Shown: positions 1 to 6,416 of the stretch, piece after piece | Layout of the letters: every line of letters starts with the position of its first letter | Position numbering within the stretch: position 1 is the first letter of the stretch | Assembly (NCBI GenBank): GCA_903940375.1 | Contig: CAJAKT010000563.1 | Coordinates: 1 to 12,774, forward strand | Source: an uncultured bacterium | GTDB taxonomy: Bacteria > Actinomycetota > Actinomycetes > S36-B12 | Direction: 5' to 3' | Length of the DNA: 12,774 nt | Notes under the pieces: model-generated | Databases searched by the model: none | What the model saw: only the letters and a program-made list of their open reading frames with translations | Told to the model about the DNA's origin: nothing | Translations under genes and position numbers: made by a program

Positions 1-676
1 CGAGATACGTCTCAGACGTGATGCCGAACACCGCGGGAATGCTGTCGATGGCGAAGAGGAGATCAGTGGTCCCGATCGCCAGCATCACGAGAGCCATCGG
101 AGTCAGCGCCCGACGGCCCGCGACGCGCGTGACGAAGCGAGCCCCGTCGTACTCCGTGGACGTCGGCACATGCGTTCCGACCCAGCGCACCAGGGAGTTG
201 CCGTCAGGATCGGGCTCGGCGTCGTGCGCGACCCACACCTTCCAGGCCGTGAAGATCAGGAAGAAGCCGAAGACGTAGAAGGTCACCTCGAAGCGGGCGA
301 TGAGTTCCGCCCCGACGACGATGAGAATGCCACGCAGTATCAAGGCGATGACAATGCCGACCAGAAGCACGCGATGCTCAAGGATGGCGGGCACCGCGAA
401 GGCCGACATGATGATCATGAAGACGAAGAGGTTGTCAACGCTCAACGAGTACTCGGTCAGGTATCCGGCCACGAACTGGCCGCCATATGTCGCACCGAAC
501 ATCACGGTGACGAAGACAGCGAAGGCCGCGGCACAGGCCACATAGAAGATCACCCAGTGCAGGGCATTGCGACTGGTGAAGGGCCGATCGCGGCGCTCGA
601 CGATGATGAGGTCGAGCAGGATCACCCCGATCAGCACGAGCAGAGTCGCAGCCCAGAGGCCGCTGGAAACGACCAT
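1..676 (-). CDS. TerC/Alx-family integral membrane protein (partial, C-terminus off the left edge)
   Basis: The first 225 residues of a TerC-family membrane protein are visible. The family includes tellurite-resistance TerC and the manganese exporter Alx, and its members act in the cytoplasmic membrane. Hydrophobic segments lie at about 7-25, 42-60, 84-92, 104-125 and 131-149. The two family signature segments are present: EYSLSVDNLFVF (75-86) and TTDLLFAIDSIPAVFGIT (203-220), with the conserved acidic residues D81, D205 and D211. The family is usually around 320-350 residues, so roughly a third is missing. The ATG at 674-676 is the first start in an open frame and lies 13 bp after the uvrB stop, with a weak GAGG about 11 nt upstream. 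It is therefore probably cotranscribed with uvrB. Family membership is firm; the ion carried is unknown. Metal-ion export, with Mn as the Alx precedent, is an inference. Confidence 0.9.
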   Translation of the reverse strand, partial: MVVSSGLWAATLLVLIGVILLDLIIVERRDRPFTSRNALHWVIFYVACAAAFAVFVTVMFGATYGGQFVAGYLTEYSLSVDNLFVFMIIMSAFAVPAILEHRVLLVGIVIALILRGILIVVGAELIARFEVTFYVFGFFLIFTAWKVWVAHDAEPDPDGNSLVRWVGTHVPTSTEYDGARFVTRVAGRRALTPMALVMLAIGTTDLLFAIDSIPAVFGITSETYL

Positions 677-689
677 CAGCTCATCACCC

Positions 690-2756
690 TCATGCTGTCC
701 CCGCCTCACGCATGCCGCGCAGCTCCTTCTTGAGGTCGCCTACCTCGTCGCGCAAGCGAGCCGCGAGCTCGAACTGCAGCTCACTGGCAGCCAGGTGCAT
801 CTGGGCGGTCAGGTCCTCGATCAGGCTCAGCAGCTCGTCACCGGCGAGCGATCGACCCCGACGTGCACCCTTCGTCGCCGTCGTAGCCGACTCGGCCAGC
901 AGTTCCTGCGTGTCGGCGTCCTCGCGTGCCAGCAGATCGGTGATGTCCGCGATCTTCTTGCGAAGGGGCTGCGGGTCGACTCCGTGGGCCTCGTTGTAGG
1001 CCACCTGCTTCGCTCGCCGACGCGTGGTCTCGTCGATTGCGCGCTGCATGGACGGGGTGATCTTGTCTGCGTACATGTGCACCTGACCCGACACGTTGCG
1101 GGCCGCACGTCCGATGGTCTGGATGAGGGATGTCTCAGACCGGAGGAAACCCTCCTTATCCGCGTCAAGGATCGCCACGAGGGACACCTCGGGAAGGTCG
1201 AGGCCCTCGCGGAGGAGATTGATGCCGACGAGCACATCGAAGACCCCGAGGCGCAATTCGCGAAGAAGCTCCACTCGACGGAGGGTGTCGACCTCCGAGT
1301 GCAGGTACTGCACACGGACGCCATGCTCGAGCAGGTAGTCGGTGAGGTCTTCGGCCATGCGCTTCGTCAGTGTCGTGACCAGGACGCGCTCACTCCGCGC
1401 TGAGCGAGCCTTGATCTCCCCCATCAGATCATCGATCTGACCGCTCGTCGGCTTGACCACGATCTCGGGATCGACCAGCCCCGTCGGTCGGATCACCTGC
1501 TCAACGACGTCACCCTGCACGCGCGTGAGCTCATACGGCCCCGGCGTTGCGGAGAGGTAGACGGTCTGTCCGATCCGCTCGACGAACTCGTTCCACTTCA
1601 GGGGTCGGTTGTCCATCGCGCTGGGCAATCGGAAGCCGTGGTCGACAAGAGTGCGCTTGCGACTCATGTCGCCCTCGTACATCGCGCCGATCTGCGGAAC
1701 CGTGACGTGCGACTCGTCTATCACGATGAGGAAGTCCTCGGGGAAGTAGTCGAGGAGGCAGTTCGGCGCGGTACCCGCATCGCGGCCATCGATATGCCGC
1801 GAGTAGTTCTCGATTCCCGCACACGAGCCCATCTGCCGCATCATCTCGATGTCATACGTCGTGCGCATCCGCAGTCGCTGCGCTTCCAGCAGCTTGCCCT
1901 GGCTCTCGAACTCGCCGAGGCGCTGCTCGAGCTCGGCCTCGATGCCGACAATCGCCCGTTCCATCCGTTCCGGTCCGGCGACGTAGTGAGAGGCCGGAAA
2001 GACGTACATCTCCTGATCCTCCGTGAGGATCTCCCCCGTGACCGGGTGCAGCGTCATCAGCCGCTCGATCTCGTCACCGAACATCTCGATGCGCACGGGA
2101 TGCTCCTCATAGACCGGGAACACCTCGACGGTGTCGCCGCGCACCCTGAAGGTGCCGCGCTGGAACGCGATGTCGTTGCGCGTGTACTGAATGTCGACAA
2201 ATGCACGCAGCAGCCTGTCGCGGTCGTACTGCTCGCCGACGCGCAGCCGCACCATGCGATCGACGTATTCCTGCGGAGTGCCCAGCCCATAGATCGCGGA
2301 CACCGATGCGACCACGATCACATCACGACGGGTCAGGAGGCTGTTCGTCGCCGAGTGCCGCAGCCGCTCGACCTCCTCGTTGATAGAGGAGTCCTTCTCG
2401 ATGTAGGTATCGCTCTGCGGGATGTACGCCTCGGGCTGGTAGTAGTCGTAGTACGACACGAAGTACTCGACCGCGTTATCGGGCAGCAATTCCTTGAACT
2501 CGGTCGTCAGCTGGGCCGCCAGCGTCTTGTTCGGGGCCATCACGAGAGTCGGACGCTGGAGTTCCTCGACCAGCCAGGCCGTCGTGGCGCTCTTGCCGGT
2601 ACCCGTCGCGCCGAGGAGCACGATGTCCTGCTCACCCGATCGGATGCGGCGAGCGAGGTCGGCGATCGCCTCGGGCTGGTCGCCGGACGGCTCGAACGGG
2701 GCCTTGACCGTGAACGGAGCCACCCGTCGCTGCAGGTCGGTCACCGGGCGGGTCAT
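690..2756 (-). CDS. uvrB: UvrABC excinuclease subunit B
   Basis: This is a full-length UvrB (688 aa, close to the usual 670-700), the ATP-dependent damage-verification subunit of cytoplasmic nucleotide excision repair. UvrA hands damaged DNA to it, and it then recruits UvrC. Visible features are the Q-type motif with GDQPEA (25-30), Walker A GATGTGKS (49-56), the DNA-clamping beta-hairpin YYDYYQPEAYIPQSDTYIE (102-120), Walker B DESH (347-350), helicase motif V GINLLREGLDLPE (511-523), motif VI QTIGRAARN (546-554) and a C-terminal UVR domain (about 645-680) that binds UvrC. The ATG at 2754-2756 is the most upstream start in the frame. It has no Shine-Dalgarno; TACCGT sits 6 nt before it, so the mRNA is probably leaderless. 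I see no GAAC-N4-GTTC LexA box in the 32 bp shared with the divergent ligase gene. terC follows 13 bp downstream. Confidence 0.97.
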   Translation of the reverse strand: MTRPVTDLQRRVAPFTVKAPFEPSGDQPEAIADLARRIRSGEQDIVLLGATGTGKSATTAWLVEELQRPTLVMAPNKTLAAQLTTEFKELLPDNAVEYFVSYYDYYQPEAYIPQSDTYIEKDSSINEEVERLRHSATNSLLTRRDVIVVASVSAIYGLGTPQEYVDRMVRLRVGEQYDRDRLLRAFVDIQYTRNDIAFQRGTFRVRGDTVEVFPVYEEHPVRIEMFGDEIERLMTLHPVTGEILTEDQEMYVFPASHYVAGPERMERAIVGIEAELEQRLGEFESQGKLLEAQRLRMRTTYDIEMMRQMGSCAGIENYSRHIDGRDAGTAPNCLLDYFPEDFLIVIDESHVTVPQIGAMYEGDMSRKRTLVDHGFRLPSAMDNRPLKWNEFVERIGQTVYLSATPGPYELTRVQGDVVEQVIRPTGLVDPEIVVKPTSGQIDDLMGEIKARSARSERVLVTTLTKRMAEDLTDYLLEHGVRVQYLHSEVDTLRRVELLRELRLGVFDVLVGINLLREGLDLPEVSLVAILDADKEGFLRSETSLIQTIGRAARNVSGQVHMYADKITPSMQRAIDETTRRRAKQVAYNEAHGVDPQPLRKKIADITDLLAREDADTQELLAESATTATKGARRGRSLAGDELLSLIEDLTAQMHLAASELQFELAARLRDEVGDLKKELRGMREAGTA

Positions 2757-2762
2757 GCGAGC

Positions 2763-2768
2763 ACGGTA
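2763..2768 (-). promoter_or_regulatory. Predicted -10 element of uvrB (leaderless promoter)
   Basis: Reading the minus strand, TACCGT (fits TANNNT) ends 6 nt before the uvrB ATG. Transcription would then start at or next to the A of the start codon. No Shine-Dalgarno is present in the leader. A consensus -35 is not visible; its expected place is over the first codons of the divergent ligase gene. Confidence 0.6.
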
Positions 2769-2775
2769 CGCGACG

Positions 2776-2781
2776 TACTCT
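2776..2781 (+). promoter_or_regulatory. Predicted -10 element of the acyl-CoA synthetase gene (leaderless promoter)
   Basis: TACTCT (fits TANNNT) ends 7 nt before the ATG at 2789, and no Shine-Dalgarno lies between. It is 7 bp from the oppositely oriented uvrB -10. The two sit in an inverted repeat GTACG-CGA-CGTAC (2766-2778), so one polymerase bound here would block the other. Confidence 0.58.
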
Positions 2782-2788
2782 TGCGGCC

Positions 2789-4150
2789 ATGCTCAGACTC
2801 TCCTCCGCCGATGCCCGCGATCAGGCACAGGCGGCTGCCGCCTGGCTCTGGGAGACGGGTCTGGCCGAGGGTGACCGCGTGGGCATCGCCCCGGCGCTGG
2901 AGACGGACCTCGCCCTCGCCGAGCGTCAGCAGGCCGCGGTTCTGTCCATTGTCTGGGGCGCCCTGTCCATCGGGGTGATTCCGGTCATGGTCAACCCTGA
3001 CCTCACGGACCGCGAGCGTGACCATGTGCTGAACGACAGCGACCCCGCCCTCGTCCTCGAGACCACGGCGGCGCTGGAGGCGCTGACGACCCACCCCGGC
3101 CGGCATCCGCTTCCGCCGTACCCCCGCAGTCGGGCCATGCACTACACGTCCGGCACCACGGGAAGCCCCAAGGGCGTATGGGCCGGGGTACTGACCGATG
3201 ACGAGGCCGCTGAGCTCTGGGGTGACGAGATCACCCTCTGGGGCATCACCGCAGCTGATGTCACGCTTGTCCACGGTCCCCTGGCCCATTCGGGTCCGCT
3301 CCGGTTCGCGTTGTATGTGCTCCTCGCGGGTGGCGACGTCCTGCTCCCGGGCCGCTTCGACGCTGCCCGCCACGCCGCGGCCATCCGCGACGAGCGGCCG
3401 ACGACGGCGTTCGTCGTTCCCAGCCACATCCAGCGGCTTCTCGAGCTCGGACCCGGCCTACCCGCCAGCCCCTACCGACTCCTCGTCCATGCGGGCTCGG
3501 CCTGTCCACCTGTGCTCAAGGAGGCCATCCACGACTGGGCGGGGGCCGAACGCGTCTGGGAGTTCTACGGGTCCACGGAGGGCCAGTTCACCGCCATGGC
3601 GGGCACCGAGTGGGCCGCCCATCCCAGTTCGGTCGGACGCGCTCGATCGGATCGGGAACTGCGCATCATCGACGGGACCATCTGGTGCTCGCCCCCGACC
3701 TCGGGGCACTTCGAGTACTGGCGCGATCCGGACAAGACCGCAGCGGCCTGGCAGGTCATCGACGGAACACGCTGGTTCACCGTCGGGGATCTCGGGCGGC
3801 TTGACGACGGCTATCTCCACATCGACGGTCGTCGGACCGATCTGGTCATCACCGGAGGCATGAACGTCTACCCGGCCGAAGTCGAGGGCGTGCTCCTCGA
3901 GTTCGCGGGCATCCTGGACGCAGCCGTCTACGGCATGCCCGACGACGAATGGGGTCAGCGGGTGTGCGCCGCCATCGTCGGCGACGTCAACATCGTCGAG
4001 TTGCAGTCATGGCTGCGGCCACGACTCGCGGGCTACAAGCGCCCAAAGGAGATCCACATCGTCTCGGGACTGCCGCATACGGCTTCCGGGAAGACAAAGC
4101 GGATGTCAGTCCCTCAGGTCGTGGCCGAGCAGGTCGTCGCCGATCAGTGA
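2789..4150 (+). CDS. Short acyl-CoA synthetase / AMP-dependent ligase (ANL superfamily)
   Basis: This is a cytoplasmic adenylate-forming enzyme that would activate a carboxylic acid as acyl-AMP and pass it to CoA. Its substrate cannot be read from sequence. The core motifs are intact: P-loop YTSGTTGSPKG (119-129), aromatic motif EFYGSTE (258-264), TVGDLG with the ribose-binding aspartate (331-336), the DGR hinge region (346-348), GGMNVYPAEVE (356-366) and the C-terminal catalytic lysine in SGK (433-435). At 453 aa it is short for the superfamily (often 500-550). The missing part is the N-terminus before the A1 motif, comparable to small MenE-like ligases. The ATG at 2789 is the most upstream possible start. 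The gene is divergent from uvrB, and its last 45 bp overlap coaE tail-to-tail. It is the only plus-strand gene inside a block otherwise on the minus strand. An o-succinylbenzoate-, fatty- or aryl-CoA ligase are all possible. Confidence 0.85.
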   Translation: MLRLSSADARDQAQAAAAWLWETGLAEGDRVGIAPALETDLALAERQQAAVLSIVWGALSIGVIPVMVNPDLTDRERDHVLNDSDPALVLETTAALEALTTHPGRHPLPPYPRSRAMHYTSGTTGSPKGVWAGVLTDDEAAELWGDEITLWGITAADVTLVHGPLAHSGPLRFALYVLLAGGDVLLPGRFDAARHAAAIRDERPTTAFVVPSHIQRLLELGPGLPASPYRLLVHAGSACPPVLKEAIHDWAGAERVWEFYGSTEGQFTAMAGTEWAAHPSSVGRARSDRELRIIDGTIWCSPPTSGHFEYWRDPDKTAAAWQVIDGTRWFTVGDLGRLDDGYLHIDGRRTDLVITGGMNVYPAEVEGVLLEFAGILDAAVYGMPDDEWGQRVCAAIVGDVNIVELQSWLRPRLAGYKRPKEIHIVSGLPHTASGKTKRMSVPQVVAEQVVADQ

Positions 4151-4723
4151 GGCCCACAGCACGTCGACCTGCGCCTCGGTCTCGGACAGCGGCCCCGCAT
4201 TGTCGATGACGACATCGGCGGCAGCGAGCCGGTCGGCGCGCGATGCCTGCACGGCCATCCTGCGCATCACGTCGGCCTCATCGAGCCCGCGCAGGCGAAC
4301 GGCCCGGTCAACCTGCACATCCTCCGGTACGTCCACCACCACAACGATGTCGACGAGATCCGCCTGACCGGTCTCGACCAGAAGGGGCATGTCATAGACG
4401 ACGACTGCTGCCTCTGGCTGCTCATCGAGCTGGCGGGCGGCCTCTGCCCCGATGAGCGGGTGCATGATCGCGTTCAGCCGGTCCGTGGCGCGTTGATCAC
4501 TGAAGGCCATCGCCGCAAGTTCCGCGCGGCTGAGTGACCCGTCCGCCGCGAGGATCCGCGGACCGAACTCGGTCACGAGCTCCGCGAGGGCGGCACCGCC
4601 CGGCTCGACCAGCTGGCGCGCAATCAGGTCGGCATCCACGACGACGGCACCGCGCGCCTCGAGCATCGTCGCCACTGTCGACTTGCCCGAGCCGATGCCG
4701 CCGGTCAGTCCCACTCGCCTCAT
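4106..4723 (-). CDS. coaE: Dephospho-CoA kinase
   Basis: CoaE phosphorylates the 3'-hydroxyl of dephospho-CoA with ATP, the last step of coenzyme A synthesis in the cytoplasm. The protein is 205 aa, the normal size. It shows the P-loop GGIGSGKS (8-15), the DAD substrate motif (30-32), HP in the CoA-binding domain (88-89), DMPLLVE (111-117) and the lid/adenine region QASRADRLAAADVVIDN (159-175). The start ATG (4721-4723) is the most upstream in frame. TAGGGT lies 6 nt before it, which suggests a leaderless transcript separate from rpsA, whose terminator is about 100 bp upstream. The order rpsA-coaE is shared with Mycobacterium and Streptomyces. The final 15 codons overlap the end of the convergent ligase gene, so the two mRNAs share a 45-bp complementary stretch. 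Confidence 0.95.
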   Translation of the reverse strand: MRRVGLTGGIGSGKSTVATMLEARGAVVVDADLIARQLVEPGGAALAELVTEFGPRILAADGSLSRAELAAMAFSDQRATDRLNAIMHPLIGAEAARQLDEQPEAAVVVYDMPLLVETGQADLVDIVVVVDVPEDVQVDRAVRLRGLDEADVMRRMAVQASRADRLAAADVVIDNAGPLSETEAQVDVLWASLIGDDLLGHDLRD

Positions 4724-4729
4724 CCCCCG

Positions 4730-4735
4730 ACCCTA
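4730..4735 (-). promoter_or_regulatory. Predicted -10 element of coaE (leaderless promoter)
   Basis: On the minus strand, TAGGGT ends 6 nt before the coaE ATG, with CGGGGG between. The G-run is directly against the start codon, too close to act as a normal Shine-Dalgarno. Together with the rpsA terminator upstream, this suggests coaE has its own transcript. No convincing -35 is visible. Confidence 0.55.
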
Positions 4736-4820
4736 CCGACCCGAAAGCCGCGCCGACCGGCCCGCTGTGGTCGGTTCGCGCACTGTTTTCTCGACCACGT
4801 CGGGCCGCTCGACACACATG

Positions 4821-4855
4821 AAAGGAGGGGCCGAGTCCGAAGACCCGACCCCTCC
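4821..4855 (-). terminator. rpsA transcription terminator with UUCG tetraloop
   Basis: Read on the minus strand, a 14-bp stem (arms 4842-4855 and 4824-4837) closes on the loop TTCG and is followed by TTT (4823-4821). It begins 15 nt after the rpsA stop. Two of the stem pairs are G-T, which pair as G-U in minus-strand RNA but would be A-C mismatches in plus-strand RNA. The structure is therefore built for minus-strand transcription. The U-tract is short, as is common in high-GC actinobacteria. Confidence 0.85.
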
Positions 4856-4870
4856 CACGTGTGGTGCTGA

Positions 4871-6328
4871 CTACTCGCCCGTCAGCTTGTCACGAAGTGC
4901 CTGCAGCGCCTCGTCAGACGCGAGCGTGCCCTCGGTGTCCTCGGACTCAGATGAGTACGACGAAACCGAATCGCCAGCCTCGAGTGCCGCAGCCTGATCG
5001 GCCTCGCGCGCCACGACGACCTGCTTGCGGTGCGCCTCCCAGCGATCATGGGCCTCGGCGTACTGCTTCTCCCACTCGGAGCGCTGGTCCTCGGAACCGG
5101 CCTTCCATTCGCCGGTCTCGGGATCGAAGCCGTCCGGACCGATGTAGTCGCCGGCCTCGTTGAACGCGGGAGCCATGCCGTACAGGTACGGATCGAACTC
5201 CTCGCCGGACGTGCCGTCCGCCGAATCGTTGGCCTGCTTGAGCGACAGCGAGATGCGACGGCGCTCGAGGTCGATGTCGATGACGCGAACGAAGATGTCG
5301 TCGTTTACCTGGACGATCTGCTCGGGCAGCTCAATGTGACGCTCGGCGAGCTCCGAGATGTGAACGAGACCCTCGATGCCCTCCTCCACGCGCACGAACG
5401 CACCGAACGGCACCAGCTTGGTGACCTTGCCGGGCACGACCTGGCCGATCTGGTGCGTGCGGGCGAAGTGCTGCCACGGATCCTCCTGCGTCGCCTTCAG
5501 GGACAGCGAGACGCGCTCGCGGTCCATATCGACATCGAGAACCTCGACCGTGACCTCCTGGCCGACCTCGACAACCTCTGACGGGTGGTCGATGTGCTTC
5601 CAGGACAGCTCCGACACGTGGACGAGACCGTCGACGCCGCCGAGATCGACGAAGGCGCCGAAGTTGACGATCGACGACACGACGCCGCTGCGGATCTGGC
5701 CCTTCTGGAGCTGGGTGAGGAACGTCTGGCGAACCTCGCTCTGCGTCTGCTCGAGCCAGGCACGGCGCGACAGGACCACGTTGTTGCGGTTCTTGTCGAG
5801 CTCGATGATCTTGGCCTCGAGCGTCTTGCCGACGTAGGGCAGCAGGTCGCGCACGCGACGCATCTCGACGAGCGATGCAGGCAGGAAGCCCCGCAGGCCG
5901 ATGTCGATGATGAGTCCGCCCTTGACGACCTCGATGACCTGGCCCTCGACGACGCCGTCCTCTTCCTTGATGCGCTCGATCGTGCCCCAGGCGCGCTCGT
6001 ACTGTGCGCGCTTCTTGGACAGGATCAGCCGGCCTTCCTTGTCCTCCTTGGTGAGGACGAGGGCCTCGACGTGGTCACCCACGGAGACGACCTGAGAGGG
6101 ATCGACATCGTGCTTGATGCTCAGTTCGCGGGAGGGAATGACACCCTCGGTCTTGTAGCCGATGTCGAGGAGGACCTCGTCGCGGTCGACCTTGACGATG
6201 GTGCCCTCGACGATGTCGCCGTCGTTGAAGTACTTGATCGTGGCGTCGATTGCCGCCATGAAGTCCTCGGCGGTGCCGATGTCGTTGATCGCGACCTGGG
6301 TCGGGGCGGTGGTGGTAGAAGTGGTCAT
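4871..6328 (-). CDS. rpsA: 30S ribosomal protein S1
   Basis: S1 binds mRNA and helps load it on the 30S subunit. The 485-aa protein has four S1 RNA-binding domains at about 37-105, 123-190, 211-279 and 296-364, then a variable acidic tail (365-485). This is the four-domain actinobacterial form rather than the six-domain E. coli form. Conserved stretches include LDIGYKTEGVIP, IVNFGAFVDLGGVDGLVHVS and VPFGAFVRVEEGIEGLVHIS. I set the start at the ATG 6326-6328 because similarity to mycobacterial S1 begins within a few residues of it. A TTG 54 bp further upstream would add 18 residues unlike the family. A weak AGGA lies 11 nt upstream of the chosen start. polA ends 88 bp upstream and the UUCG terminator follows the stop, so this may be transcribed both with polA and from its own promoter. 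Confidence 0.96.
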   Translation of the reverse strand: MTTSTTTAPTQVAINDIGTAEDFMAAIDATIKYFNDGDIVEGTIVKVDRDEVLLDIGYKTEGVIPSRELSIKHDVDPSQVVSVGDHVEALVLTKEDKEGRLILSKKRAQYERAWGTIERIKEEDGVVEGQVIEVVKGGLIIDIGLRGFLPASLVEMRRVRDLLPYVGKTLEAKIIELDKNRNNVVLSRRAWLEQTQSEVRQTFLTQLQKGQIRSGVVSSIVNFGAFVDLGGVDGLVHVSELSWKHIDHPSEVVEVGQEVTVEVLDVDMDRERVSLSLKATQEDPWQHFARTHQIGQVVPGKVTKLVPFGAFVRVEEGIEGLVHISELAERHIELPEQIVQVNDDIFVRVIDIDLERRRISLSLKQANDSADGTSGEEFDPYLYGMAPAFNEAGDYIGPDGFDPETGEWKAGSEDQRSEWEKQYAEAHDRWEAHRKQVVVAREADQAAALEAGDSVSSYSSESEDTEGTLASDEALQALRDKLTGE

Positions 6329-6381
6329 GGAGTAGGGGATCCTGAGGTAGTCGGTGTGCTCCGCGGACGCGAAACCCCCCA

Positions 6382-6387
6382 AGGCTA
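6382..6387 (-). promoter_or_regulatory. Possible -10 element for rpsA
   Basis: In the 88-bp gap between polA and rpsA the minus strand reads TAGCCT (fits TANNNT), which would give a leader of about 47 nt before the rpsA ATG. The -35 position holds only a poor match (TTCGGC, spacer 17). A separate promoter is expected for such a highly expressed gene, but the motif alone is weak. Confidence 0.3.
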
Positions 6388-6416
6388 CGCCAACGCCTCT
6401 TGACGCCGAAATCGGC

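Noticed and set aside
1638..2978. A 446-codon plus-strand open frame over uvrB and into the ligase gene
   Set aside because: It is antisense to uvrB and out of frame with the ligase, with no start signal or recognisable motif.
6329..6382. An N-terminal extension of S1 by 18 residues from a TTG
   Set aside because: Similarity to known actinobacterial S1 begins at the downstream ATG, and the added residues overlap the likely leader and promoter.
5585..6403. A 272-codon plus-strand frame opposite rpsA
   Set aside because: It is the mirror of rpsA, dominated by Asp, Val and Leu codons, with no family pattern or ribosome binding site.
6400..6405. TTGACG on the plus strand as a -35 element
   Set aside because: No -10 at suitable spacing and no plus-strand gene follows for thousands of bases.
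6405..6416. Small palindrome GCCGA-AA-TCGGC just after polA as a terminator
   Set aside because: It has only 5 bp, a 2-nt loop and no T-run; too weak to call.
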